DNA of 64,000 bases from assembly GCF_001401755.1 (NCBI RefSeq), contig NZ_KQ474099.1, positions 773,171 to 837,170 of the forward strand, written 5' to 3'. A program made the translations under genes and the position numbers. Under the pieces are notes generated by a model that was not told the DNA's origin, made no database searches, and saw only the letters and a program-made list of their open reading frames with translations. Source of the stretch: Aquimarina longa SW024. Its GTDB lineage: Bacteria; Bacteroidota; Bacteroidia; Flavobacteriales; Flavobacteriaceae. This document shows positions 33,213 to 43,761 of the stretch, piece by piece (the first letter of the stretch is position 1; every line of letters begins with the position of its first letter).

Positions 33213-36200
33213 TTTAGATTATCCTTTCTATCAACATCTATAGCATATTTACTATGTCCCATTTTTAACCATAGCATTTCCATTACGTCATATTTATCAT
33301 TATACTCTTCGCCATTATCAATTAAATCTTTATATTTTTTTACAGTTTCTACGGGAAACCCTGTTATTAATTTATAAAAAGAACGTCTCATCATTCTATA
33401 ATTATCTTCCTTGCTTTTTGTAGTGTTAGCTCTTTTTGCTCTATTATAATACTTCTTTATATTATCTGCTTCTTGAAGCACTGGATTGTCTAATAATCCT
33501 CCAAAACTTTGTTTTTTTTCGACTAATTCATCTACAATTAATGTTAATGCACTTCCTACCATTGGGATAGATGATGTATTTCTAAGAATTAGTGTACTCA
33601 ACATAGATTTTTCTGCTTCGCTAGGCTCATCATCATCATTCAACAGCCAACCTAGCCCCCCTTTTAATCTCCCTGCTATCCATGTATATAGAAGGGGCTG
33701 TAACAAACTAAAATTGGTAATACTAATTAAATGTCTGGCTAAACTCCCTTTCATTTCCTGATTTTTACGAAAATATCTAGAAACCTCAACATAACTGCTT
33801 ATTGCATTCCGATAGTTTTGCATAGGAGAAGTAGCAAACATAGAAAAAACTTTACCTACAGGATGATTTTGCAATTTACTTTTGCTAAACTTTGTTTGAC
33901 CTTGTTGAGTACGATCAACTGCTGTTTCAAATTTTAACATTGCTTTTTTTTCGGCAGTACTTTCATCCATGCCTCTAGATAAATATTCTGCTTTCCAAGA
34001 TGAGTACAATGGGAAACTCCCCATAACTCCTACTAAGTCACCTGCTTTTACATTCAGCATTAATGTATTTTGTATCGTATCATAAGCTCTTATAAACTGT
34101 TTTACGCTATTTCCTACTTTAGTTCCAAACACCTCTTCATTAGATATAGAGTTTAGCCCTGTAATCGCTTTATTTAATGTATTTGTATCTAAACGATTCT
34201 TAATATATTTACTGTTCTTAAAAATGTGTTTTGCATCTTTAAAATACGTTATGGGATTATAGCCTTTTACAGCATTTTTACCTCGTGGCAAAAACTTAAT
34301 AGCATTAGGAATGGATAAAGTTTGCGTTAGTGCAATTTTAGGCTTAATGGCAAGAGTTGATTTTACCACATTTCCCATTAATACATCAAGGATTCTTAAA
34401 GACTCTCTTTCTTTACCTCCTCTTACCATTTCTAAATCTCGGTAATATTTCAATTGTTCAAGAATAGCATCTCCGACATATTTATTATTAGCCATTACCG
34501 AGTTTTGAAAGCGTTTGTCTTTAAGCATTGCGTCATATTTGGCATGAATAGAAGCATATTGCACAAAATGCTCACTCTCAAAAAGATAGTGTTGTAACGT
34601 TATATTTACATCTTGGGCTTGAATTGGCAATTTATTGTTTAGACGTTCTTTTGTAGATCCTCCTGCGGTTGTTCTGGCAGTAGAGAAACCATCCATTAAA
34701 TTTACTGTTTCTTCATCATAACCATATCTGGATAGTTTTCCAGCGTAAAATTTTGGCTTCCCAAGCGAATGTCCATACATTTCTTTATAAGTAGTATTGA
34801 TATGATTATAATAGTTATCATAAAAATCAAAAAGAAACTCTCCATATGCCTTTGTTTTTTTGTTTAAAATATTATTTACATTTTCCATAAATCTAGTATC
34901 ATACCCTGCTGAAACAAACCCTTGGTGAAGCTCTTGATTTTTATGATGCATCCAAAGGTTTAATAATTGCGACTCAGTAAGAGTAATATTAACATCTTCT
35001 AATGTTTCATAGTCTAATTGTCCTGTATCATTACTCAGTTGAGGACGCTTAACAGTAAAATGATGTTTTTTTCCTAAAATATTCTCCATACTAAAATTAC
35101 TACCTCTTCCTTTAATTTTTGAACCAAATATTTCACGCTGTTTCTTTTTTAAAATTTTAGTGTACTCTCGTAAATTAAACTCTTTATTTGTTGCAGAAGA
35201 TTTTAGTTCTTCTAATAGATTAGTCGAAAATCCTTCATTCGTATTTCTATTACCTTTTTTATCTATTATTTGAAGAACAGAATCTAAATCTCCCATTTTA
35301 CTTCCACTAGTCCATGCAAATGTGAGTTTCATAAAACTTGTTACAAGAGCATTTCTTTGCTTAATAACATCTTTTTTAGTGGGAGTAATTGATTTATCAT
35401 TAATATTATTTGCTTCTACAGCTCTTTTTATAAAATCATTCCGTTGTTGTTTTTTCTTTAGAACCCAAGCTAAATGATTACTTCTCCCTTCGTCATACAC
35501 ATTACTTAATTCTTGTTCAGATTCTATAAGAGCTTGTAATTTTTCTTTTGGAGAAGTTATAGTTTTACTATTGATTATTCCTATTGCAATGTTTAATGAA
35601 GCTAATTGATTAATTTCTGAATCATTTGCTATTGAAACTTTACTAATTAATTCTCTTTGAGTCATCAGTAAATCTGATAAAAATTGTAAATCATATGTAC
35701 TTTTTTCACTACGATTTATATCTTTTCTATTTACTGTATAGTCTTTTAGTAGAGATTTAACACCATTAATAACCTTTGTGCTTTGTTCATTTGTAAGATT
35801 TGCCTTTTTTCTTCCAGACTCTCGTTTTGTAAGTTTTCTTTTTAGAATTTTGTTGATATTCACCATTACCCTACGGCTTTCCAATTCATAAAACATGTCT
35901 TCTAATTCCTTGGCTAGATTCTTTATTTGTGTTTCTGTTTTAGCACTTTCTAGCTTTTTGTAGATACGTTCTAATTCAGATTTTCGTAAATTTTTAATGT
36001 TATTGGAGGTAATTTTGTTACCGAAAAAATCTTGTCCAAGTACTTTAATTTCTTGGCTAAGTTCTTTCTTAAAAGTTTCAAACTCTACTGATTTTAGTTC
36101 TTTTAGACGCTGCTTATATTTGTCTTTAATCTTTCTTCTTTCTGCTGTAATAGCGATTTCTTCAAATGTATGTAAAGCTTTTTCTAAACTTGCTTTTGTC

Positions 36201-39200
36201 TTAGCATTTTCAATAGTAGTAAGAATTTTTCCTAGATCACGTTGTTTAAGATTTTTAATAGTATCACTATCTATGAAATCTTTAAGCGCATCACGTAGAT
36301 CTTTTCTTATAGCCGAAGCTTTTGCCGTTTTTGTTTTTAATGACTGTAAGGAATTGATGGTTTTATTAAACAATATTCTTGTTTGCTTTTCAAGATGTAT
36401 ATTTTTAAATAGTTCATTTTGGTTTGAATTATCTGTATTAGATGCAGCTTTAGTTGTTTCAAGAATAACCTGATCTTCCCGAGCAATATCTTCTGTGACT
36501 GATAAGGGGCTATTTTTCCTTTCCTCTACAGATAGCTTATGTCTAGTTTCAATATTTCTAGCTTCTACCTCTCCAACAACCGATAGATAAATTTCAAAAT
36601 CCTGTTTATTGATTTTACTTTTTAAAGATTCTAATCTACGTTTAAGAGAAATAATTTCAGAAGGATTTAAATTTTCTCCTTTAACAAGTACCCTTAATTT
36701 TGCAGCAATAGTTCCTTTTTGTAAATCTTTATAGGTTGATTGTAATTTTTTTATTTTTTGTAATAACGCATTTCTTGCATTATCAGTTGAAGCTCCTCCT
36801 GCAAAACCTTCCTCATTCTGAATTAAATGTTGAACTTCATGCATTAGTGTTAGCATCATTTCACTATCACTTTGTTCAGTACTAAGAAAAATTCGATTCT
36901 CTTCAGGAATAACCATACCATAACCGTCTAAATTTGATGTAAAAATAATTTCAACTGTACTAAGTTTTTTATAGGCTTCAAAAAGTTTAGGAAAATCTAA
37001 TATATCAGATAAATTACCATTGTTTAGATTTTTAATTTTAGCATCCCCATCATATAACTCTATTTTCCATTTCCCATCCCCTCCAAGTTCCCAACCTGTA
37101 ACCATCCATATATCTTTAACATTTGCTCCATTGGCAGACATTTGTTTTGCAAGCTCCAGAAATTTCAGCTTTTCTTTTCCCATTTTTTTAGCCCCTTTAC
37201 GACCAAGAATCATATATTTTATCTTGCCGTCATTACTTAGCTGTTTCGGATCTATTTTCAAATCACGACCACTAAGTATATCTGCCAAAGATTTATTAAG
37301 AAAAGTGTCTAAATCTATTTGGTCTATATTTCCTTTATATTCCTTAAAAAAAGTAGTGCTCAGGAATCGTTTAACTTTTTCTAAAAACCGCTGAAACATG
37401 TTTTTTTCTGTTCCCCATAGCATTGCCCCTCGATCTCCTATAGCAGTAACTAGAGCTTCCTCTAATTGTGCCTTCTCTGACAAATTAGCATAAGCAGGAT
37501 TGGATTTTACTTTTTGATGGTAAATAGTGTTTTCAATAAGTTGAAGCCCCTTATTAAACAAAGCTTTATTATTATTTTTAATATGACTTGCCCAGATATG
37601 CCCAAATTCATGTATAGGAGTTTCATAATTCATTAACTTTGGATCAAGAAACACCTCGCCTGTTTTTGGGTGAACAAACCCAAAGACTTCTCCTTTTGAT
37701 GTTTTCAAAAAATTAATGTCATTAGCAGTTAACTTTTGATTGGTAGAAAGGTCATTTAATGCTCTAGTCATAGCATTAGTGTCCATAACAATCTTGTTTT
37801 TTGGAAAAGTTTTTTTTAATCTTTCAAATAATTCATTAACTTTTAACCTATTGACGTTTGTGTTTCTGGCAGTCTTTTCTATTTTAAAAGGAATTTCTTC
37901 ATTACTATTAAAACCTTTTTCTATTTCTTGCCAATCTATTGATGAAGTTGTTACTTCTTTTTCTATATCATTTGTTATCCCTGCTACAGCTTTTATATTC
38001 TTTTTTGTAGCTGTTAGTCCTGTAAGTTCTTCAAATTTTCCTAAAAGTGTATTCTTAATTTCACTTTTCTCATTAAGATAGTGATTAGCTCCTTTATGAT
38101 TAAGCATAAAATCTGTTATATCTTTAATAGAAACAATAGAATCTGCATTATTCGCATTATAATCATGTCCAAGGTCTGAGATGATATTCATTTGTACTTG
38201 ATCTAGACTTTTACCATTAGGACTAAAATAACTTTGAGAAACACCTTCTTGTTTATTAGTATAACCTACTGCTTCATGAAATGATTTTTGACTTACATTA
38301 CTCACGTTATTCGCAATTACTACTGTTTTATCATCTAAGACAGTATCAAAATTATTGTGTATAATCGTTTCAGCAACTTCATGAGGGTTTTGGCTATGAT
38401 CAGCTACTAGAGCAGTAATATCTTGTTCTATACCTACTGTAGTATCAATAGCTCTTTTTCCTGTATTAAAATTTGTGTTTTCAATATATTCTTTAATATA
38501 TTTCCGCTTTGTTGTTCCTGTCACGCCAGAAACAGAACCATCTCGATTAAATACTTCAACCATCCCATTTTCATCTCGTCTAATTTGATAATTTTGATTT
38601 TTAGAAATTAATGGTTTTGATTGATTCTTGTTTTTAGCAGGCGTTTTAGACGGCTCATTTATTGTCTCATTTTCTACAGAAATCTCATTATCTACTGTTT
38701 TCTTATTTCGTTCAAACTCTTTATTTTCAGTGATTTCAGAAGGTAAGTTTCTTTCTGGTATTCCTGGAGTTTTAGATTCATTTTTTTCAACCTCAAAAAG
38801 AATGTTTCTAGAATCAATTTCATTATTTCGTTCCGCAAGCTCATTAGAATCAAAAATATCATCTGTACTATTTCTAGAATCAATTTCATTATTTCGTTCC
38901 GCAAGCTCATTAGAATCAAAAATATCATCTGTACTATTTCCAGAATCAATTTCATTATTTCGTTCCGCAAGCTCATTAGAATCAAAAATATCATCTGTAC
39001 TATTTCTAGAATCAATTTCATTATCTAATTCTGATTCAGTTGATGAGGTTTTTTTTTCTAAGTTATTGTGATTAGTTTCTTCTATTTTTTGTTGTTCTAT
39101 ATTAACAATTTCTGTTAAGTTTATAATATCCTCAGTATCATTGATTAGTTTTTCATTATTAACTTTGTTTGCTTCATCTAATAATTCGATTAACTCATTT

Positions 39201-41188
39201 TTACCTTCACTATCAGGTAATGTTTCTGCTTCTTTCCTAACTTTACTAAATACGGCTGAGGTAATATTACTACCAGTAGAGAAAGCAGTTGTCGTAATTG
39301 CAGTTAAGACTAGTTTTCTCAATGATTGATTTGTATTAGTACCTATTACTTTCTCAATTGCTTTTTCTATATCAAAACCATTTTTAGAAAGTTCATTGGT
39401 AAAATCACCAATATACTCCGCAGTTGTTTCTGATACAGAACCAACGCCAATACGAGTAATGAAACGTAAATACTTATTTCGTACCTTCCCTAATCTACCC
39501 TCTAATCCTTGAAAAATGTTTTGTCCTACATTTTCCCCAACCCCCATAGCAAAAGAAGAATTATTATTTGGTGCAATCTGAAAAGCAATACCATCTAATG
39601 TAGCACCTTTGATAAAATTAAAAGCTTTTTGTCCCATACGCCCATAGCGCAATCTAGATAATGCTGCCAAACGAGTTAATACAGGGGCAGTTCCTAATCC
39701 TTGTGTAAGATAGGTTGTCCCTATGATTTCTACCATTGCAGGTAGAGAACTCCCCACACTTCGTAAAGCTTCATCCCCCAGATCAAGTTTTGCATTTAGC
39801 TTTTGAGCTTTTGTAATCGAGAAACTTTCATCTTTAGCGACACTTTTATAAACCTCAGCTAACTGATCTGTAGAGTATGAATTAAGATCATAACTAAAAC
39901 CTTGATCTATCCCTGTACGAAGGCTTTGATACCAATGTCGCTTTACGCTAGATGGATCTACATTTGTTAAAAGGATTTCATTAATAGCACCAAAATCCAT
40001 TTTAGCATCAGTATATTGAGCTTTCCAAAAATCATTTGCCTTTTTTCGTTCTTTTTTTTCTTTCTCCTGAGAAAAATGATTCCAAGGAATCGATTCAACA
40101 TATTCATTTTTAGCTGTTTCCCATTTTGATTCAATTGCTTTCAATTTTTCAAACTTATCATTCCATAAAGCAGAAAAGTTTTCTTTATCCTTAGATGCTT
40201 CATCAAATTTTTGATAACGTGATTTTAGATCTTTTAAAAAATTATCCTTGCCAACAGAATTTATCATTTCCTGAAAATCCTGATCTTGTGCAAATCCGCT
40301 TTCATCAAACATTGTAGTATTATTATCCTCAGATTTCCACCAACTATTACCTTTCATTTCTTTAGTCAAGCGAATTTTTGCGTCATAATACTGCTTTTCT
40401 AATTCTTTGTCACTAGGGCTTTTATTCCATTTTTCTTTTAATTCGGCAATCTTTACATTGTTTTTATATAATCTTTTAGATCTATTATTTGGTAATAAAC
40501 CTATAGCTTCTTTTAAGCGTTCATCTTTTACCTGTTTCTCAGCAAAATCTGGAGTAATCTCTGGGTGGTCTTTTAAGATTTGTTTTGCTTTATGAGTAAG
40601 TGTAAATTCAGGCTGTAAATCATTTTCTAAAATCCCTTTAAAACGTTCTTTTCTTGCACTATTAGCATACTCCTTGTCAAGATCAACCCCTTTATTTACC
40701 GTATGCCATTTTCCTTTAATCATTCGATTAAGGCGATCAATATCTTTAGTATCTTTTTTAGAGATAATATCTTTCTTCTGTACAATATCGTCAAGAGATA
40801 TTGTGCTTGTTTTTTGTTCTATATTTTGCTTTACTCCGTCAATCAGCTGAGATCTCTCTTCACGCCAATTTTGTTTTTTTTGTTCTATAGAGGTATTAAT
40901 CTCTTTATTAACAGAATGCTCGTTAAAAAGTTTTTCTCGATCAATAGTTTTAGGTCTTAGATCAAATTTTTGTGATTGTTTTTTTTCAAAAGAGTCTAAA
41001 AAACTAAGTTCTTTTTTTTTAGGAGTATCAAAATTTACCTTATCGGCATAAACAGGATATTTCTCAATTATTTTATGCGCTAGTTCAATATCTCCCATAT
41101 TACTGTATTGAGGATATTGTTTCTTTATTTTTTGGGAAAACTCTTCAGGAGTCATTCCCCCATCATTAATTGGGTTTTCTTTTTCCAT
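33185..41188 (-). CDS. giant virion (ejected) protein with two metallopeptidase motifs
   Basis: A 2667-residue polyvalent-type protein and last gene of the late operon, about a fifth of the prophage. The N-terminus (MTPEEFSQKIKKQYPQYSNM) is like other large phage internal proteins. Residues about 722-793 hold a 22-residue tandem repeat. A first zinc-peptidase motif HEFGH is at 1193-1197. A segment near 1325-1400 (VTGWELGGDGKWKIELYDGD) matches the LPD23 type of large-polyvalent-protein domain and leads to a second motif HEVQH at 1450-1454 followed by EEGFAGGAS. Long helical regions follow. In podoviruses such proteins are packed in the head and injected. Proteolysis of virion or host proteins is inferred, not shown. 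Confidence 0.85.
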   Translation of the reverse strand: MEKENPINDGGMTPEEFSQKIKKQYPQYSNMGDIELAHKIIEKYPVYADKVNFDTPKKKELSFLDSFEKKQSQKFDLRPKTIDREKLFNEHSVNKEINTSIEQKKQNWREERSQLIDGVKQNIEQKTSTISLDDIVQKKDIISKKDTKDIDRLNRMIKGKWHTVNKGVDLDKEYANSARKERFKGILENDLQPEFTLTHKAKQILKDHPEITPDFAEKQVKDERLKEAIGLLPNNRSKRLYKNNVKIAELKEKWNKSPSDKELEKQYYDAKIRLTKEMKGNSWWKSEDNNTTMFDESGFAQDQDFQEMINSVGKDNFLKDLKSRYQKFDEASKDKENFSALWNDKFEKLKAIESKWETAKNEYVESIPWNHFSQEKEKKERKKANDFWKAQYTDAKMDFGAINEILLTNVDPSSVKRHWYQSLRTGIDQGFSYDLNSYSTDQLAEVYKSVAKDESFSITKAQKLNAKLDLGDEALRSVGSSLPAMVEIIGTTYLTQGLGTAPVLTRLAALSRLRYGRMGQKAFNFIKGATLDGIAFQIAPNNNSSFAMGVGENVGQNIFQGLEGRLGKVRNKYLRFITRIGVGSVSETTAEYIGDFTNELSKNGFDIEKAIEKVIGTNTNQSLRKLVLTAITTTAFSTGSNITSAVFSKVRKEAETLPDSEGKNELIELLDEANKVNNEKLINDTEDIINLTEIVNIEQQKIEETNHNNLEKKTSSTESELDNEIDSRNSTDDIFDSNELAERNNEIDSGNSTDDIFDSNELAERNNEIDSRNSTDDIFDSNELAERNNEIDSRNILFEVEKNESKTPGIPERNLPSEITENKEFERNKKTVDNEISVENETINEPSKTPAKNKNQSKPLISKNQNYQIRRDENGMVEVFNRDGSVSGVTGTTKRKYIKEYIENTNFNTGKRAIDTTVGIEQDITALVADHSQNPHEVAETIIHNNFDTVLDDKTVVIANNVSNVSQKSFHEAVGYTNKQEGVSQSYFSPNGKSLDQVQMNIISDLGHDYNANNADSIVSIKDITDFMLNHKGANHYLNEKSEIKNTLLGKFEELTGLTATKKNIKAVAGITNDIEKEVTTSSIDWQEIEKGFNSNEEIPFKIEKTARNTNVNRLKVNELFERLKKTFPKNKIVMDTNAMTRALNDLSTNQKLTANDINFLKTSKGEVFGFVHPKTGEVFLDPKLMNYETPIHEFGHIWASHIKNNNKALFNKGLQLIENTIYHQKVKSNPAYANLSEKAQLEEALVTAIGDRGAMLWGTEKNMFQRFLEKVKRFLSTTFFKEYKGNIDQIDLDTFLNKSLADILSGRDLKIDPKQLSNDGKIKYMILGRKGAKKMGKEKLKFLELAKQMSANGANVKDIWMVTGWELGGDGKWKIELYDGDAKIKNLNNGNLSDILDFPKLFEAYKKLSTVEIIFTSNLDGYGMVIPEENRIFLSTEQSDSEMMLTLMHEVQHLIQNEEGFAGGASTDNARNALLQKIKKLQSTYKDLQKGTIAAKLRVLVKGENLNPSEIISLKRRLESLKSKINKQDFEIYLSVVGEVEARNIETRHKLSVEERKNSPLSVTEDIAREDQVILETTKAASNTDNSNQNELFKNIHLEKQTRILFNKTINSLQSLKTKTAKASAIRKDLRDALKDFIDSDTIKNLKQRDLGKILTTIENAKTKASLEKALHTFEEIAITAERRKIKDKYKQRLKELKSVEFETFKKELSQEIKVLGQDFFGNKITSNNIKNLRKSELERIYKKLESAKTETQIKNLAKELEDMFYELESRRVMVNINKILKRKLTKRESGRKKANLTNEQSTKVINGVKSLLKDYTVNRKDINRSEKSTYDLQFLSDLLMTQRELISKVSIANDSEINQLASLNIAIGIINSKTITSPKEKLQALIESEQELSNVYDEGRSNHLAWVLKKKQQRNDFIKRAVEANNINDKSITPTKKDVIKQRNALVTSFMKLTFAWTSGSKMGDLDSVLQIIDKKGNRNTNEGFSTNLLEELKSSATNKEFNLREYTKILKKKQREIFGSKIKGRGSNFSMENILGKKHHFTVKRPQLSNDTGQLDYETLEDVNITLTESQLLNLWMHHKNQELHQGFVSAGYDTRFMENVNNILNKKTKAYGEFLFDFYDNYYNHINTTYKEMYGHSLGKPKFYAGKLSRYGYDEETVNLMDGFSTARTTAGGSTKERLNNKLPIQAQDVNITLQHYLFESEHFVQYASIHAKYDAMLKDKRFQNSVMANNKYVGDAILEQLKYYRDLEMVRGGKERESLRILDVLMGNVVKSTLAIKPKIALTQTLSIPNAIKFLPRGKNAVKGYNPITYFKDAKHIFKNSKYIKNRLDTNTLNKAITGLNSISNEEVFGTKVGNSVKQFIRAYDTIQNTLMLNVKAGDLVGVMGSFPLYSSWKAEYLSRGMDESTAEKKAMLKFETAVDRTQQGQTKFSKSKLQNHPVGKVFSMFATSPMQNYRNAISSYVEVSRYFRKNQEMKGSLARHLISITNFSLLQPLLYTWIAGRLKGGLGWLLNDDDEPSEAEKSMLSTLILRNTSSIPMVGSALTLIVDELVEKKQSFGGLLDNPVLQEADNIKKYYNRAKRANTTKSKEDNYRMMRRSFYKLITGFPVETVKKYKDLIDNGEEYNDKYDVMEMLWLKMGHSKYAIDVDRKDNLKNKKQSVNY
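38811..39024 (-). repeat. 66-bp tandem repeat inside the giant gene
   Basis: Three full copies start at 38811, 38877 and 38943 and a partial fourth at 39009. They are almost identical (one T/C change gives SRN or SGN). Each encodes NEIDSRNSTDDIFDSNELAE plus RN. Near-identity at DNA level indicates recent expansion or slippage. Confidence 0.95.
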
Positions 41189-42824
41189 TTTTAAAATCTA
41201 TTCCTAAAGGGTTTTCTTTTGTTTTTTTATGAGGAGTAATACTTTTTGTAGAGCCACTAGTCTCACTTACAAAATTTATTATATCTTTTACTCCTTTATT
41301 TGTTGACACATTAAATTCTTTTTGTTCCCCCTTATGGTTAATGGTAATTTGCTTATTTTTCCCTGAAAAATACCATCCGTTAGATGCATCAAAACCTTTA
41401 GACTTTAAGAATTTAACAACCCCATTTCCTGTAAAAAAACCCTTACCTACAACATCTTTATACTCATTACGTATCTCTGCTATACTCTGTGGTTTTGTAG
41501 ATTCTGTTTTGCCTAATTCCCTTTGCACTTCTCCGGAGTCATAAATACTCATAGACTCCTGTGGGGGCAGTTTATAGTTTGCAAATGAAGATAATTCTCC
41601 TTTTAAGCGTTCTCTATCATTAAGTTTAAAATATCGAGTTTGTCCATTACTTAAGTCAAACACAATATTATTTTTGGTGTATTCCACATTTTTAACCTGA
41701 ATGTTTGTTTTGCGTCCTTTTTCGTCTTTACTTTCTCCAATAATCTTATCCCTCCATATACCTAATGATCTAGGATCTCCGTTAATTGTTCCGTCTACGA
41801 GTGTTCTTAAAAAGTCTGCATCTTCTTGTTTTTTAACTGGTTTCTTTTTTTCATTTACTTTTCTCCATCTTTCTTGATCTCTATCTTGTGCTACAAGGTC
41901 TTTAGTATTAAACTCTAGCCTATCAAACATTGTAATATTTTCAATATAAAATCTATTTTTAGCTTCTTTTAGCATTTCATCAGTAAGAGGTGTATTTATT
42001 TCCGTATCTAGTTCATCGTAGATATAGCTCAAACCTTCATCTGTTATATTTTTGGCGGACTCTCCAAAAAGAGTTTCTATATTTTTCCTGATACCTAATT
42101 TACTTTCTGGAGAAAGTTCTTTTACTTCAATAGTGTTATAAGTACCATTTGGATTTTTTGTATGAAGTGTTCCAAAATTTTCTTTAGTATTTTCTTTAAA
42201 ACGATCTACATCAAAACGCTTTTTATACTCAGGTAAATCAATCCCTGTTGCCATTCCATCCCATGTAAAATCAGCTTTGCCATCACGATTTTGATCGTAA
42301 TCACCTGTTATATTCCCTTTATCATCAAGTCCGTAGTTTACCTGCCCTTTAATTACTTGCTCTACTTTTTCGATATGATCTCGATTTAGGTATGGGCTAT
42401 ATATACCTTCTTCAAGCCCTTTTGTACCGTCTTGCATCCAAGTTGAATAACGTTCAGTCATTTGTTTAAATCTAGGGGCAAAATCTTCAAGATTAGAAAC
42501 AATTAAACTACTTTCTACATCATTAGAATCTTTTTCTAACCTCTTCATAGCTTCATTTAAAGTATCAGCAGCTTTTAAAGCGAGTTGTCCCCGTTTTTCA
42601 TCTTCAGATCTAATACCTGTATGTTCAGCTCTAATTGCTTTTCGTGCTTTTATAGCTCGATTCTTTAGGTCTTTAGCTTTGGTATTTTTACGATTCTGAA
42701 TCTCACGCTGTTCGACACGATGTTGGAATTGAAGTTGCTCATGTTCTAAGCCAATTTTTCCAAAATCTTCTGTTATTGGTTTTACGTTTGCATAAGCTCC
42801 ATAAACTCCAGTTCCTTTCCCCAT
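41166..42824 (-). CDS. virion/cargo protein candidate
   Basis: 552 residues, rich in Lys and Glu, with a coiled-coil N-terminal part (EHEQLQFQHRVEQREIQNRK, KNRAIKARKAIRAEHTG). A Ca-binding-like DYDQNRDGKADFTWDG lies near 195. No enzymatic motif. Its place between the small Ala-rich protein and the giant protein, with a 23 bp overlap to the latter, matches the cargo or ejection protein slot of crAss-like phages. Assignment by position and composition. Confidence 0.65.
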   Translation of the reverse strand: MGKGTGVYGAYANVKPITEDFGKIGLEHEQLQFQHRVEQREIQNRKNTKAKDLKNRAIKARKAIRAEHTGIRSEDEKRGQLALKAADTLNEAMKRLEKDSNDVESSLIVSNLEDFAPRFKQMTERYSTWMQDGTKGLEEGIYSPYLNRDHIEKVEQVIKGQVNYGLDDKGNITGDYDQNRDGKADFTWDGMATGIDLPEYKKRFDVDRFKENTKENFGTLHTKNPNGTYNTIEVKELSPESKLGIRKNIETLFGESAKNITDEGLSYIYDELDTEINTPLTDEMLKEAKNRFYIENITMFDRLEFNTKDLVAQDRDQERWRKVNEKKKPVKKQEDADFLRTLVDGTINGDPRSLGIWRDKIIGESKDEKGRKTNIQVKNVEYTKNNIVFDLSNGQTRYFKLNDRERLKGELSSFANYKLPPQESMSIYDSGEVQRELGKTESTKPQSIAEIRNEYKDVVGKGFFTGNGVVKFLKSKGFDASNGWYFSGKNKQITINHKGEQKEFNVSTNKGVKDIINFVSETSGSTKSITPHKKTKENPLGIDFKNGKRKPN

Positions 42825-42839
42825 AGTATTACGATCTTT

Positions 42840-43355
42840 TTATTTATTAGAATCCAGTTGTCTCATTCCGTACATTCCTGCTTGTGCAACATCTCCAATT
42901 CCTCCCCACATTGTTTGCCTACCTGCTTCATACATTGCTCCCATACCTGCTAAGTCCGAATTTTCTCTCTGTTCCTGCATATTTCTGATTCTAGCTCCTT
43001 CTTCATACATTGCATATTGTCGTTTCTGCTGTTGTTTGTCTAGATCTAATACAGCTTTTTGATTCGCTTCTATGCCCATTCCTGCTATTTTTCCAGTAGC
43101 TCCTATAATTGCTCTACTTCCTGCTTGTTGTACACCATTCATTATTGTTGCTGTATTTAATGCCGTTTCATTTTTAATAAGATCAGATCCATAAGTACTC
43201 AATTGAATATTTTGTGCCAGATTAGTCAAATCCTGACGGTCATAATTATGAATCATATTTTTATATTTTCGTGCTTGCGCACCTCCAGAAAATGCTTTAG
43301 CAAGTCCTCCACCTGCCATTAAACTACCTGCTACTATCGTTGTTGCCGCTGCCAT
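42840..43355 (-). CDS. small internal virion protein candidate
   Basis: 171 residues with an Ala/Gly-rich hydrophobic N-terminus (MAAATTIVAGSLMAGGGLAK), a helical middle and Met/Gly-rich C-terminus (AGMGAMYEAGRQTMWGGIGD). This composition is typical of podovirus ejection proteins that insert into membranes, such as T7 gp14 by analogy. It lies 1 bp after the GNAT gene and 15 bp before the next virion gene. Confidence 0.65.
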   Translation of the reverse strand: MAAATTIVAGSLMAGGGLAKAFSGGAQARKYKNMIHNYDRQDLTNLAQNIQLSTYGSDLIKNETALNTATIMNGVQQAGSRAIIGATGKIAGMGIEANQKAVLDLDKQQQKRQYAMYEEGARIRNMQEQRENSDLAGMGAMYEAGRQTMWGGIGDVAQAGMYGMRQLDSNK

Positions 43356-43356
43356 A

Positions 43357-43761
43357 TTATAATTTTTTAATCATTTCTATTGAGTTCATTGTACCTATAG
43401 TATATCCCGTTTCTAGATAGACGTTTTTAAGACTTTCATTTTTAAGAGATGTAAAAGCGATTGTATAACCTTCATTCGCACCAATCTGATTCAAGGATTT
43501 TATTAAAAGTTTTAAGCCTTGTTTCCTAACTTTTCTATCTTTTACTTCAAAATTTGATATTATATACTCTATAATCGCAAATTTGCTGTTGGTCAAATAA
43601 ATAAATCCTGCGCAGATATGAACATTATTTTTACTTACCATAATTCCACATTTGCCATTATCCGGCAATAATTCTCTATTTGGTGCTTTCCATCTCCACG
43701 ATTTCCACCATTGGCAAAGCTCATCATAATCATTTTGCTCTAACCATCTTATTTCAAACAT
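43357..43761 (-). CDS. GNAT-family N-acetyltransferase
   Basis: 134 residues with a GNAT fold pattern: N-terminal RWLEQNDYDELCQWWKSWRW, a central IIEYIISNFEVKDRKVRKQG that replaces the usual RxxGxG/A acetyl-CoA loop with RKVRKQG, and the C-terminal LKNVYLETGYTIG. It is embedded in the structural operon, overlapping the preceding gene by 8 bp and ending 1 bp before the next. The substrate is unknown; a virion protein or a host protein are both possible. Acyltransferases in this place are seen in other Bacteroidota phages. Confidence 0.8.
   Translation of the reverse strand: MFEIRWLEQNDYDELCQWWKSWRWKAPNRELLPDNGKCGIMVSKNNVHICAGFIYLTNSKFAIIEYIISNFEVKDRKVRKQGLKLLIKSLNQIGANEGYTIAFTSLKNESLKNVYLETGYTIGTMNSIEMIKKL

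Noticed and set aside
38692..39021. Repetitive 109-codon minus-strand frame
   Set aside because: Second frame of the 66-bp tandem repeat inside the giant gene.
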